Part shown: piece after piece, positions 8,858 to 17,987 of the stretch | Layout of the letters: every line of letters starts with the position of its first letter | How positions within the stretch are numbered: the first letter of the stretch is position 1 | NCBI GenBank assembly: GCA_046483315.1 | Contig: JAWODJ010000058.1 | Coordinates: 62,001 to 126,000, forward strand | Length of the DNA: 64,000 bases | Source: PXAP01 sp046483315 | GTDB lineage: Bacteria; Bacteroidota; Bacteroidia; Bacteroidales; PUMT01 | Reading direction: 5' to 3' | Made by a program: the position numbers and the translations under genes | The notes under the pieces: model-generated | Told to the model about the DNA's origin: nothing | Seen by the model: the letters and a program-made list of their open reading frames with translations, nothing else | Databases searched by the model: none

Positions 8858-10024
8858 CTATTTTGAGATGGGCTGCGAATAGGTTATTACATCTTTACCG
8901 TTTATCTCCTTATCGCAAAGTATAATAAGTCTTTCAAGCACATTCCTGAATTCCCTTATGTTACCTGTCCATTCAATTTTCTGAAGCTCTTTGATGGCAT
9001 CGTCGGTAATAATTTTCTTCTGCATCCCGTATTCGCTGCATATCTGTTCATTAAAATGCTCTGCCAGTGCAGGGATATCTTCCAGCCTTTCGTTCAGTGA
9101 AGGTACATTGATAAGAATGACACTGAGCCGGTGGTACAGGTCTTCCCTGAAACGGTTCGCCTTAATCTCTTCCTTCATGTTCTTATTGGTGGCGGCAATT
9201 ACCCTTACATCAACATTTATAAACTTGTCACTGCCCACAGGGGATATCCTGTTCTCCTGGAGCGCCCTTAAAACCTTTGACTGTGCGGACAGGCTCATGT
9301 CGCCTATTTCGTCAAGAAAAATAGTGCCCCTGTTTGCCTGTTCGAACTTGCCTTTTCTCTCTTTATGAGCTGAGGTGAAAGCACCCTTTTCGTGCCCGAA
9401 AAGTTCACTTTCAATAAGCTCGGAAGGTATGGCGGCGCAATTGACCTCTATGAAAGGTTGTGATGCACGGGAGCTCTTTTCATGCAGCCACCTGGCTACC
9501 AGCTCTTTCCCTGTTCCGTTTTTGCCTGTTATCAGTACTCTTGCATCAGTGGGAGCAACTCTGTCTATCATCTCTTTAACCTTCTGCATTGCAGGTGATT
9601 CACCCACCATGTCATAGGTTTTACTGACCTTTCTTTTGAGAACTTTTGTTTCGGTAATAAGTTCTGATTTATCCAGTGCATTCCTTATGGTGATAAGCAG
9701 CCTGTTAAGGTCGAGGGGTTTCTCTATGAAATCATAGGCGCCTTTCTTTATAGCCTCTACAGCGGTGTCAATGTTCCCGTGGCCTGAGATCATTATAACG
9801 GGAATATCTGAAGATTCGGACATGATGTTCTCAAGAACCTCTATACCGTCGATCCCGGGCATCTTGATATCGAGCAGGACCACATCATATTTATTTTTCC
9901 TGAACATGTCGAGTCCCTCATCACCGTCGGATGACAGGTCTATGGAGTGTTTTTCATATTCAAGAACCTCTTTGAGGCTGTTCCTTATGCTTTTTTCATC
10001 GTCAATAACAAGAATATTAGCCAT
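8858..10024 (-). CDS. NtrC-family sigma-54 activator lacking a Fis-type DNA-binding domain
   Basis: The 388 residues comprise a receiver domain (1-120, phospho-acceptor Asp52, conserved Lys102) and a sigma-54 AAA+ domain (about 138-380). The AAA+ domain has Walker A GKNGTGKE at 167-174, a sigma-54 contact loop GAFTSA at 214-219 and Walker B TIFLDE. The GAFTGA loop has Ser at position five. The protein stops just after the AAA+ lid (NIREFRNVLERLI and a short tail). The usual C-terminal Fis-type helix-turn-helix is missing, and the next gene begins 60 nt later, so it is not simply in another frame. It may activate sigma-54 RNA polymerase from solution or through a partner. No histidine kinase is adjacent. 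Confidence 0.88.
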   Translation of the reverse strand: MANILVIDDEKSIRNSLKEVLEYEKHSIDLSSDGDEGLDMFRKNKYDVVLLDIKMPGIDGIEVLENIMSESSDIPVIMISGHGNIDTAVEAIKKGAYDFIEKPLDLNRLLITIRNALDKSELITETKVLKRKVSKTYDMVGESPAMQKVKEMIDRVAPTDARVLITGKNGTGKELVARWLHEKSSRASQPFIEVNCAAIPSELIESELFGHEKGAFTSAHKERKGKFEQANRGTIFLDEIGDMSLSAQSKVLRALQENRISPVGSDKFINVDVRVIAATNKNMKEEIKANRFREDLYHRLSVILINVPSLNERLEDIPALAEHFNEQICSEYGMQKKIITDDAIKELQKIEWTGNIREFRNVLERLIILCDKEINGKDVITYSQPISK

Positions 10025-10066
10025 TTTTCATTTTTTAAAAGATCCGGATAAAGATCAGTTTTCCTG

Positions 10067-11044
10067 TTATGCAGACTGAACATGCATATTGATTATCCCT
10101 GCAACGGCACCTTCTTTGAGGGCGTACTCAGACTGGATCAATTGTCCTATGTTCAGTTCGCGGACGATAAAATTAACAAAAATAGAGGCAATCACAATCA
10201 TTTCAACCCTCATCGGTTCCATTCCTTCCATTGATAGCCTTTCACGGGCATCGGAAACAAGAAGCTTCCGGTGGAGCCTTAGGAAATCAGACGGTCTGAT
10301 ACGGTAGGAGGGAGCTAATGTTGCTCTATCACCGGGCGCACCTTGTAAGGGAATATCGTTGGCGCGGGGTTTGGTTTTTATTGCTGTCAGTAATGCACGA
10401 AAAGTGTCAAAGGAACCTGAAGAGCCAATCAGTATTTCAGGATGGTGTTCGCCTGCAGCTTCAAAAAAACAGCTCATTGATTTCCGGAAATGGTTTTCCA
10501 GCGCAAGTATGTCATCTTTTCCCACCGGATCGGCCGGTTTGAACTGTTCAAGCAGTCTTGCCACACCCAGGGGGTAACTTTTTTTCCAGAATATCTTTTT
10601 GCCGTTGGCAATTATCAGCTCATTGCTGCCACCGCCGATATCCAGTATCAGGTGTTTCCTGTTACCCATATCTACTGCCTGCTTTACTCCCTGATATACC
10701 AGACCGGCTTCCTGGTCGCCCGATATCACCTGGATGCCTATATTGAACTTCTGGTACACCGTCCTCACAAACTCAAGTCCGTTACCTGCCGTACGTATTG
10801 CCGATGTGGCAAATGCATGGATCTGTTCAACACGGTAGTCCTTTATATATTTCATATGACTTTCGATTGCGGTTATTCCACGCTCAAAAGCCTTATTACT
10901 GATTACTCCTTTTGTTATGCCGCTGTCACCCAGTTTTACCGGTTCCTTACGGCTGAGTATGATGTTTTTCCTGTCTTCTGTTTCTGTTTCTATAATAAGA
11001 AGGTTGAAGGTGTTTGTGCCAAGATCCAGTATTGCTGTTCGCAT
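10067..11044 (-). CDS. Ppx/GppA-family phosphatase (exopolyphosphatase-like)
   Basis: This 325-residue protein of the ASKHA fold has the phosphate-1 motif AILDLGTNTFNLLI at the N-terminus and the phosphate-2 motif LILDIGGGSNELII near residue 140. The family removes terminal phosphate from polyphosphate or converts pppGpp to ppGpp, and substrate preference cannot be read from sequence. The C-terminal HD-like extension of long Ppx proteins (about 500 residues) is absent, as in short forms. It sits 42 nt upstream of the NtrC-type gene on the same strand and has a plausible promoter just upstream. Confidence 0.85.
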   Translation of the reverse strand: MRTAILDLGTNTFNLLIIETETEDRKNIILSRKEPVKLGDSGITKGVISNKAFERGITAIESHMKYIKDYRVEQIHAFATSAIRTAGNGLEFVRTVYQKFNIGIQVISGDQEAGLVYQGVKQAVDMGNRKHLILDIGGGSNELIIANGKKIFWKKSYPLGVARLLEQFKPADPVGKDDILALENHFRKSMSCFFEAAGEHHPEILIGSSGSFDTFRALLTAIKTKPRANDIPLQGAPGDRATLAPSYRIRPSDFLRLHRKLLVSDARERLSMEGMEPMRVEMIVIASIFVNFIVRELNIGQLIQSEYALKEGAVAGIINMHVQSA

Positions 11045-11068
11045 TTAAAAAATAATTTTAAGATAAGA

Positions 11069-11096
11069 CAAATGTAAATAAAATTTTTTCAGCCAA
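11069..11096 (-). promoter_or_regulatory. Promoter candidate for the Ppx/GppA gene
   Basis: On the minus strand TACATTTG (11076-11069) is an exact TAnnTTTG match, with TTG 17 nt upstream at 11096-11094. The predicted start is near 11062, giving a leader of about 18 nt. Confidence 0.45.
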
Positions 11097-11229
11097 TTAA
11101 CACACAGACGGATGAAAAATTTTTTATGTTAAAGCGAAGCGGTTCCTCCTGTAATTCAATTATCCATCTTTACTATAATGCAAAAGGAACTTTTACTGCA
11201 TGTGAAATCGACGAAGTCAAATTATTTTC

Positions 11230-11252
11230 AGCCAAAATTCTGGCTTTTTTTT
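11230..11252 (+). terminator. Rho-independent terminator-like hairpin with no rightward gene upstream
   Basis: AGCCA and TGGCT form a 5-bp stem with a 6-nt loop, followed by seven T on the plus strand. All flanking genes (the Ppx/GppA gene and the ABC permease) run leftward, so the T-tract faces the wrong way for them. It could end a short rightward RNA. The rest of the 313-bp gap 11045-11357 holds only the Ppx/GppA promoter and AT-rich sequence. Confidence 0.4.
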
Positions 11253-11357
11253 CAGGATAAATGTAATGAGGAGAGATTAAATACTCTTCCGGAGATAGTA
11301 ACAATTATCCGGCTAATAGGTTCAAATGAGCCGGGTTACATGAGATGAAGGCTGTTA

Positions 11358-12707
11358 TTAACTTTTATACATTAGCCATTTCCAAAGCTCCCTGTAGTTC
11401 ACCTTTTTTCCGTACATCAGTATTCCGGTACGGTAGATCTTACCTGCCAGCCAGGTTGTGAAGATAAAAGTGGCAACCAGCAGCCCTCCCGAAAGGCTCA
11501 ACTGCCATAAGGGCACACCAAAGGGTATGCGGGCCATCATAATTACCGGCGATGTGAAAGGTATCATCGAGAACCAGAATGCAACAGGTCCTTCAGGATT
11601 CGTAATGGCGCTCATCATAACTATAATCGATAGTATAAGGGGAATGGTTATCGGCAACATGAATTGTTGTGTATCAGTTTCACTGTCCGCTGCCGAACCG
11701 ATTGCAGCGAATAGTGATGCATAAAGCAGGTATCCACCAAGGAAATAGAACAGGAATGTGCCCAGCATGACTGAGAAATTAATAGCGGAAACTGAAGAAA
11801 ATATCTCTTTGAATTTTTCCATATTTTCATCTTCCATGGCAGGAGCCTGCTGCATTGTGCCGGTTGAAAACATGTCCTCCGCAACTACTGTTTCCGATGA
11901 GGGCGTACCCAGGTCGGAGTAAAATATCTGCTGGGCCACGGTAATGAGTGTAAGACTTAATATGACCCAAAGAAGAAACTGGGTAAGCCCGACCAAACCT
12001 ATACCCACAATTTTTCCCAGCATTAGTTGAAAAGGCCTGACAGAGGAAACGATTATCTCTACAACCCGGCTTGATTTTTCCTCAATCACCCCTCTCATGA
12101 CCTGGGCCCCGAACAGAAAAATGAAAAAGTAAATCAAAAAGCCTCCCAGGTAACCCATTATCATTGCCAGTTCTGAATGGCTCTCTTTTTCACCCCCGTC
12201 ATCCTGCCATATAATCGTCCGTATATTGATATCTGTTTTTATAGTTTCCAGAATATTATCGAGATTGTCAATATCGTAGGTGGCAAGCTTTTGCCTCTCT
12301 AGCTCTTTTTCCATGGCATTTGCTATATGCATCCTGATGTTGAGGTTCGGCTGCCGGTCAGACATTAACTGCACTGCTGAAGGTGTGGAGGTTACAATAT
12401 GTGCTATATAAAGAACTGCATAGTAGTTTGTTTCTGAAAAATTCTCCCTTAACTGATCAACGTCAGTATTCTGAAGGTATTCGAATTTCAGGTATTCGGT
12501 TTCGGGTATCTTCCCGATAAATAACCTGGAGCTGTCAACCACTGCGATAACACGTACTTCCCGGTCTTCCATCGATGCAAACCATGCCGGACCTATTACT
12601 ATCGCGGCAAACAGTATAGGGCCCAGTATCGTCATTATGATAAATGACTTTTTTCTTACTCTTGAAAGGTACTCCCTGGCTATGATCAGAGAACTTTTAT
12701 TCTGCAT
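11358..12707 (-). CDS. ABC-2 type exporter permease (NatB-like)
   Basis: This 449-residue protein has an N-terminal membrane helix after MQNKSSLIIAREYLSRVRKKSF, a large extracytoplasmic domain of about 120 residues, then five or six membrane segments from about residue 175 onward. The segment VMRGVIEEKSSRVVEIIVSS is typical of NatB/YhaP-type ABC-2 permeases. It follows the ATPase gene by 15 nt on the same strand, so the two form one exporter. NatAB-type systems are known as Na+ or drug exporters, but the substrate here cannot be inferred. Confidence 0.85.
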   Translation of the reverse strand: MQNKSSLIIAREYLSRVRKKSFIIMTILGPILFAAIVIGPAWFASMEDREVRVIAVVDSSRLFIGKIPETEYLKFEYLQNTDVDQLRENFSETNYYAVLYIAHIVTSTPSAVQLMSDRQPNLNIRMHIANAMEKELERQKLATYDIDNLDNILETIKTDINIRTIIWQDDGGEKESHSELAMIMGYLGGFLIYFFIFLFGAQVMRGVIEEKSSRVVEIIVSSVRPFQLMLGKIVGIGLVGLTQFLLWVILSLTLITVAQQIFYSDLGTPSSETVVAEDMFSTGTMQQAPAMEDENMEKFKEIFSSVSAINFSVMLGTFLFYFLGGYLLYASLFAAIGSAADSETDTQQFMLPITIPLILSIIVMMSAITNPEGPVAFWFSMIPFTSPVIMMARIPFGVPLWQLSLSGGLLVATFIFTTWLAGKIYRTGILMYGKKVNYRELWKWLMYKS

Positions 12708-12722
12708 TTTATCATGGTTTAA

Positions 12723-13652
12723 TTAATTAACCTCTGCCTTTTGTTTGTTTACCAGGTCAATGAAAATATCATTCATGCCCGGGATCTCTTCTGTAAATGA
12801 TGTAATATGAAAATGTGGCAGAAGTAGCTTAAGAAGTACATTGTCGGTAGTTTGACTGTGTATTTTGATACGGGCGGTATGACCTGTTGTCGTGCTTTCA
12901 AGGTTAAGTACTTCATAATCGTTGTTCAGGATGCCATCCAGTTTTTCGGCGTCGCCCTCAAAGCCTACCCTGAAAATATCGAGTTTGAATTGCTGCCGTA
13001 TACTGTTTACAGGTCCGCTGATGATGGACTTTGCGTTGTTTATTAAAGTAATATGGTCACAAAGTTCCTCTACCGATGACATGTTGTGGGTTGAAAATAT
13101 TATCGTGGCACCACGGTCACGCAGACCGGTAATCTCTTTTTTCAGCAAATTGGTGTTTATAGGGTCAAAGCCGCTGAAAGGTTCATCGAAAATTAGCAGG
13201 TCGGGCTCATGCAGGATAGTTATTATAAACTGAACTTTCTGCTGCATTCCTTTGGACAGCTCCTCCACCTTTTTGCCCCACCACTTCTGGATCTCAAATT
13301 TTTCGAACCAGTATTTCAATCTTTTAATCGCTGTTTTTTTATCCAGGCCCTTCAGCCGGCTGAAATAGAGAGCCTGCTCGCCAACCTTCATCTTCCTGTA
13401 AAGGCCCCTCTCTTCGGGCATATAGCCTATACGCGCTATATCGCCGGCACGCAGCCTGCGTCCGTCCAGAACAAGCTCACCGGTGTCGGGGGCCGTTATC
13501 TGGTTTATTATTCGGATAAGTGTTGTTTTACCTGCACCGTTGGGGCCAAGCAATCCGTATATGCTTTTTTGGGGGACAGAGATGCTGACTTTGTCCAGGG
13601 CCAGGTGGTTTGAAAAATTCTTTGTTACATTCTTGGCTTCAAATAACTCCAT
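12723..13652 (-). CDS. ABC transporter ATP-binding protein (NatA-like)
   Basis: This 309-residue nucleotide-binding subunit has Walker A GLLGPNGAGKTT, a degenerate signature LSKGMQQKVQ (normally LSGGQ), Walker B LLIFDEP and an H-loop ending in FSTHNM. The LSKGM form and the roughly 80-residue C-terminal extension are typical of the NatA/DUF4162 group. It energises the permease encoded 15 nt downstream. Together with dnaJ and grpE upstream it forms a leftward run; a shared transcript is plausible because the dnaJ gap is only 63 nt. Confidence 0.9.
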   Translation of the reverse strand: MELFEAKNVTKNFSNHLALDKVSISVPQKSIYGLLGPNGAGKTTLIRIINQITAPDTGELVLDGRRLRAGDIARIGYMPEERGLYRKMKVGEQALYFSRLKGLDKKTAIKRLKYWFEKFEIQKWWGKKVEELSKGMQQKVQFIITILHEPDLLIFDEPFSGFDPINTNLLKKEITGLRDRGATIIFSTHNMSSVEELCDHITLINNAKSIISGPVNSIRQQFKLDIFRVGFEGDAEKLDGILNNDYEVLNLESTTTGHTARIKIHSQTTDNVLLKLLLPHFHITSFTEEIPGMNDIFIDLVNKQKAEVN

Positions 13653-13715
13653 TATATGGGCTTTTGATAATCAGGGCGGGATTTCCTTTTACCTGGCAAA
13701 CTTAATTATTTTTTT

Positions 13716-14864
13716 CTATTCAAAATAGCTTTTCATCCGCTCAAAGAAATTTCTGTCTTCCTTGCTGGGGTTGGGAGTGAAGTTGGATGATTCCCTGAAT
13801 TTTTCAAGTGCCTGGGTCTCCTCTTTTGTAAGGTTTTTTGGTATCCACACGCTGATATTTACAAGGATGTCACCCTTTCCGTAGCCGTTGATGTCGGGAA
13901 GGCCTTTTCCGCGAAGACGCAGTATCTTACCTGGCTGTGTTCCGGGCTCTACCTTTATTTTTACTTTTCCGTCGATGGTCGGTATTTCAACCGGCACTCC
14001 AAGCGCTGAGTCGGGGAAACTCAGATACAGATAGTAAATAAGATCCTTGCCGTCGCGTATCAGTTCCGGATGTTCTTCCTCCTCGATTACCACCAGGAGG
14101 TCTCCGTTAACACCGCCTCTTCTTGCAGCATTACCTTTGCCGGCGACTGACATCTGCATTCCCTCGGCAACACCCGCAGGAATATTTATCTTGACGATCT
14201 CCGTCTCTTTTACGATTCCCTCGCCATAGCAAGCAGGACATTTGCTGGTAATCATTTTCCCTTCGCCTCCGCAGGAGGGGCATGTTGAGGTGGACTGCAT
14301 CTGGCCCAGGAATGTATTGGATATTCTTGTTACCTGTCCGGTACCGTGACAGGTCGAACAGTCGCTGAAAGAAGTTCCGTTTTTTGCACCGGTGCCGTCG
14401 CATGCTTTGCAGGAAACATATTTATTAACCCTGATCTTCTTTTCCACTCCGTGTGCTATATCATTCAGGGTAAGTTTTACCTTCACCCTCAGGTTGGACC
14501 CTTTGTTGACTCTCCGGCTTCTGCGTCCGCCTGAAAACCCGCCAAAGCCACCGAAACCGCCACCGAAGATATCTCCGAAATGACTGAAGATATCTTCCAC
14601 AGTCATTCCTCCTTCCCCTCCGAATCCTCCTGCAGAACCCTGCACACCGGCGTGTCCGTACTGATCGTACCGGGCTCTTTTCTGTTCATTTCCAAGAATT
14701 TCGTACGCTTCTGCAGCTTCTTTGAATTTTTCCTCGGAAGTCGGGTCTCCGGGGTTTTTATCGGGATGATACTTCAGTGCTTTTTTCCTGTATGCCGATT
14801 TGATATCAGCCTGTGAGGCATCACGTTTTATATCAAGTATTTCGTAATAATCTTTTTTAGCCAT
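13716..14864 (-). CDS. dnaJ: Chaperone protein DnaJ
   Basis: This 382-residue type I J-protein stimulates DnaK ATPase activity. The J domain with HPD (YHPDKNPG, about residues 33-40) is followed by a Gly/Phe-rich stretch (FGGEGG to FGGFSGG) and four zinc-finger CxxCxGxG-type repeats between about 145 and 215 (CKACDGTG, CSTCHGTG, CPSCGGEG, CPACYGEG). The C-terminal substrate-binding domains complete a normal-length protein. It lies 40 nt downstream of grpE on the same strand; dnaK is not in the window. Confidence 0.97.
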   Translation of the reverse strand: MAKKDYYEILDIKRDASQADIKSAYRKKALKYHPDKNPGDPTSEEKFKEAAEAYEILGNEQKRARYDQYGHAGVQGSAGGFGGEGGMTVEDIFSHFGDIFGGGFGGFGGFSGGRRSRRVNKGSNLRVKVKLTLNDIAHGVEKKIRVNKYVSCKACDGTGAKNGTSFSDCSTCHGTGQVTRISNTFLGQMQSTSTCPSCGGEGKMITSKCPACYGEGIVKETEIVKINIPAGVAEGMQMSVAGKGNAARRGGVNGDLLVVIEEEEHPELIRDGKDLIYYLYLSFPDSALGVPVEIPTIDGKVKIKVEPGTQPGKILRLRGKGLPDINGYGKGDILVNISVWIPKNLTKEETQALEKFRESSNFTPNPSKEDRNFFERMKSYFE

Positions 14865-14904
14865 TGCTGCCCCTGTCTTTTTATGAACCCATTTTTATTA
14901 ATGT

Positions 14905-15579
14905 TTATTCACCAACCACCACCTTGGCATATCTTATTACCTTGTCGTGAAGGATATAGCCTTTTTCGATAACATCAACTATTCTGCCTTTATCTTTTTT
15001 GGCACTTACCGGTATCTTTGTCACTGCTTCATGAAGGTCAGTGTCAAATTCTTTCCCTATGGCCTGAATTTCTTTAACTCCCTTTTGTCTCAAAAACTCC
15101 CTGAACTTAGTGTTTATCAGGTCAACCCCTTTTTTCATTGCTTCAATGTCTTTGGCACTGTTCATAGATTCAACAGCACGGTCAAAATCGTCAATGACCG
15201 GAAGCAGTCCGCCAATAATCTCTTCACCTGCAAGCTTTGTAAGTTCTGCTTTCTCCCTTAAGGTTCTTTTTCTGTAATTATCAAACTCTGCAGCGAGCCT
15301 GAGATATTTAATCTCTGTCTCCTTAAGCTTCTCTTCAAGTATTATTTCCGCCTCCTCCTCCTGCAGCGTTTCATCTGTCTCTTCCCGGCCGGTTTTATCA
15401 TACTCTTCCTGCATTTTTTCATCGGGATCGTGATGTATGGTGCCGGAATTCTGTTCCAGGCTATTGTTTACCTTTTCTTTATGATCTCCGGCCTTTTTTT
15501 CAGCCTTCCCCCCGGCATACATTTTTCCGGTTTTTTTCCCTTGCTTCTCTTGCTTCATGTTCTCTTGCTTTTTTGCCAT
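14905..15579 (-). CDS. grpE: Nucleotide exchange factor GrpE
   Basis: This 224-residue protein has a long charged, Lys/Glu-rich N-terminus (1-75), a predicted coiled coil (AEFDNYRKRTLREKAEL, about 90-110), and a C-terminal beta domain ending in GYILHDKVIRYAKVVVGE, the GrpE signature. It is the nucleotide exchange factor for DnaK. It starts at the ATG at 15579 and leads a grpE-dnaJ pair. About 95-125 nt upstream lie two tandem palindromic repeats that could be a regulatory site. Confidence 0.95.
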   Translation of the reverse strand: MAKKQENMKQEKQGKKTGKMYAGGKAEKKAGDHKEKVNNSLEQNSGTIHHDPDEKMQEEYDKTGREETDETLQEEEAEIILEEKLKETEIKYLRLAAEFDNYRKRTLREKAELTKLAGEEIIGGLLPVIDDFDRAVESMNSAKDIEAMKKGVDLINTKFREFLRQKGVKEIQAIGKEFDTDLHEAVTKIPVSAKKDKGRIVDVIEKGYILHDKVIRYAKVVVGE

Positions 15580-15671
15580 ATTAATGATGTGAACAACAAT
15601 TTATTACATTTTCAAAAAATAAATCCGGACAAATACCGGACCATAATTACCAAACCGACATTTTGACATAA

Positions 15672-15704
15672 AGATGCCATATGACATTGAGATGCCATAT
15701 GGCA
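15672..15704. repeat. Tandem palindromic repeats upstream of grpE
   Basis: Two 15-bp copies of AGATGCCATATGRCA begin 18 bp apart (15672-15686 and 15690-15704). The second contains the perfect 12-bp palindrome TGCCATATGGCA; the first has one mismatch. Together they can form a GCCATAT/ATATGGC hairpin. No T-tract follows on the minus strand, so I favour a protein-binding site over a terminator of the upstream tlpA-like gene. Confidence 0.45.
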
Positions 15705-15770
15705 CAGATATGTAATACCGGAAGTGCACAGTTACCGGGTTTGCCTGAGTATAAAACTGAACAGACTGAC

Positions 15771-16349
15771 TTACTCTTTCAGATACCTGTACAGTGCTTC
15801 TGAAATAAGGTCACCCCTCAGATTTCTGGCAACTATAACACCCTCACCGTCAATAAGAAAGCTTGCAGGTATCCCCTGCACCTGGTACATGGCTGCAGGA
15901 ACAGAGTTCCACCCTTTCAGGTCGCTCACATGGTTCTCCCACTCCAGTCTGTCATCAGCTATTCCATTTAACCACGCTTCCCTGGATTTGTCGAGCGAAA
16001 CGGAATAGTATGTGAATCCGTTACCGTTAATAAAATCCCTGTTCCGGAACTGATGCCAGGCTGCCACTTTTGCCGGATTGCTTCTGCGGCATGGTCCGCA
16101 CCATGAGGCCCAGAAATCTATCATCACCATGCTGCCCCTAAAAGAAGAGAGTGCAATAAGTTCACCGTCTGGAGATTCAAATTCCAGCTCGGGAGCTGTA
16201 TCTCCTATATTGATGCCTGTTTTGTTGGTCGGTTCCACTGATGTTCCCATTACAGGACCTGCGTTAACAGATGCTTTTCTCTGATTAAATATCCAGAAAG
16301 CCATTATAAGGATCAATATGGCACCACCTGTTATTTTTATAATTCTCAT
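15771..16349 (-). CDS. TlpA/ResA-like membrane-anchored thiol-disulfide oxidoreductase
   Basis: This 192-residue protein has an N-terminal hydrophobic segment (about 6-22) and a thioredoxin fold with the redox motif WASWCGPCRRSNP and the cis-Pro region GIPASFLID. It probably acts in the periplasm in disulfide reduction or cytochrome maturation, as other TlpA/ResA proteins do. It lies 98 nt downstream of murA on the same strand, with no obvious functional link to it. Confidence 0.88.
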   Translation of the reverse strand: MRIIKITGGAILILIMAFWIFNQRKASVNAGPVMGTSVEPTNKTGINIGDTAPELEFESPDGELIALSSFRGSMVMIDFWASWCGPCRRSNPAKVAAWHQFRNRDFINGNGFTYYSVSLDKSREAWLNGIADDRLEWENHVSDLKGWNSVPAAMYQVQGIPASFLIDGEGVIVARNLRGDLISEALYRYLKE

Positions 16350-16447
16350 CGTTCTGATTTTTTTAAATATTTACCGGTTCTTCACAGGAAACAACAATTT
16401 TCAGGGTCATATGTTCAAAGGGGGCCTGTGTTTCCGGGCACTGTTTA

Positions 16448-17755
16448 TCAGTCCAGTCGTTTTATTCTGGCACCGACACTGTTTAACCTTTCATCGATCA
16501 TTTCGTATCCCCTGTCGATCTGGTCAATATTGTTTATCACACTTGTTCCCTCGGCCGACATGGCGGCAATAAGCAGTGCAACACCTGCCCTGATATCGGG
16601 CGACACCATATTGGTTCCCCTGAGCCGGAACTGCTTATTGAGGCCTATCACTGTTGCCCTGTGGGGGTCGCACAGGATGATCTGTGCACCCATATCCATC
16701 AGTTTGTCAACAAAGAAAAGCCGGCTCTCAAACATCTTCTGATGGATCAGCACACTTCCCTTTGCCTGGGTGGCAACAACCAGAAAGACACTTAGCAGGT
16801 CGGGGGTGAGTCCGGGCCAGATAGCATCGGCTATTGTCATTATTGACCCGTCTATGTATGTTTCTATTTCATAGTTTGACTGGGCGGGAATATAGATATC
16901 GTCATTCCGTCTTTCCAGTTTTATCCCCAGCCGCCTGAACGCATCGGGAATAATACCCAGGTTATCGTATGATACATTTTTTATGGTAATTTCCGATTCC
17001 GTCATTGCCGCCATACCTATAAAACTTCCGATCTCTATCATGTCGGGAAGGATGCAATGGTCAGTGCCTCCGAGAGTGTCAACTCCTTCAATGGTGAGCA
17101 GGTTGGATCCAACACCGCCTATCCTGGCTCCCATCCTGTTGAGCATTTTGCATAACTGTTGCAGGTAGGGTTCACATGCCGCATTGTATATGGTTGTTAT
17201 TCCTTCTGCAAGTACCGCTGCCATAATAATATTTGCGGTACCTGTAACAGATGCTTCATCCAGCAGCATATAGGTTCCCCTGAGGTTACTTCCCTCTACC
17301 CTGTAAAAATCCTCCTTTACATTATATTCAAATTTTGCCCCGAGTTTTATGAATCCGAAAAAATGGGTATCCAGTCTGCGGCGTCCTATTTTGTCGCCAC
17401 CCGGTTTGGGCATGTAAGCCTTACCGAACCTGGCCAGAAGAGGGCCGATAATCATGACCGACCCGCGGAGACCGGCTGCCCTGATCCTGAAATCATCGGT
17501 AAGAAGATATTCAGGGTTGACATGATCGGCTTTGAACCGGTATTCTCCGGTGCCTGTTTTGTTTATGTTGACACCAAGTTGCTTGAGCAGGTCAATAAGC
17601 CTGTTTACATCAAGTATGTCGGGGATGTTTCTGACAGTTATCTCCTGGCTTGTAAGAAGGGTTGCAGATATGATCTGCAGTGCTTCGTTTTTGGCGCCCT
17701 GGGCCGTTAATTCTCCCTTGAGGGAATTTCCTCCCTGTATTTCGAATGAAGCCAT
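16448..17755 (-). CDS. murA: UDP-N-acetylglucosamine 1-carboxyvinyltransferase with Asp at the fosfomycin-target position
   Basis: MurA transfers enolpyruvate from PEP to UDP-GlcNAc, the first committed step of peptidoglycan synthesis. I start at the ATG at 17755 (MASFEIQGGNSLKGEL), giving 435 residues, because the 23 extra residues from 17824 are not conserved. The loop that normally reads PGGCxIGxRP reads PGGDKIGRRRLDTH here, so the Cys that is Cys115 in E. coli is Asp121. Cys-to-Asp at this site is known to allow catalysis and give fosfomycin resistance in other bacteria. A DUF4290 gene lies upstream. Confidence 0.96.
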   Translation of the reverse strand: MASFEIQGGNSLKGELTAQGAKNEALQIISATLLTSQEITVRNIPDILDVNRLIDLLKQLGVNINKTGTGEYRFKADHVNPEYLLTDDFRIRAAGLRGSVMIIGPLLARFGKAYMPKPGGDKIGRRRLDTHFFGFIKLGAKFEYNVKEDFYRVEGSNLRGTYMLLDEASVTGTANIIMAAVLAEGITTIYNAACEPYLQQLCKMLNRMGARIGGVGSNLLTIEGVDTLGGTDHCILPDMIEIGSFIGMAAMTESEITIKNVSYDNLGIIPDAFRRLGIKLERRNDDIYIPAQSNYEIETYIDGSIMTIADAIWPGLTPDLLSVFLVVATQAKGSVLIHQKMFESRLFFVDKLMDMGAQIILCDPHRATVIGLNKQFRLRGTNMVSPDIRAGVALLIAAMSAEGTSVINNIDQIDRGYEMIDERLNSVGARIKRLD

Positions 17756-17987
17756 AACAGGTGAAATTATGTTTAATAATATGAAACCCGCATCAACCTT
17801 CGGCAGACAAAATAACATGAACAAACCATGCGGGTTCCATCGGGTTTGAAAAACTGAAGATTCTTTACCTTCATAATATAAATAACTGATTATTAATTTG
17901 ATTAACCTGTTTTATGCAGATGCATTTGCCGGAGTGCTTTTATTTGCTTAACTAAAAGTTATCTGCGACCTGACCTGCCTGATGATT

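Noticed and set aside
10490..11077. 195-codon plus-strand frame opposite the Ppx/GppA gene
   Set aside because: It lies on the complement of a well-supported gene and has no family resemblance.
11126..11260. 44-codon plus-strand ORF starting MLKRSGSS in the gap upstream of the Ppx/GppA gene
   Set aside because: Its 3' end runs through the terminator-like hairpin and T-run, it has no promoter or recognisable family, and an ORF of this length is expected by chance.
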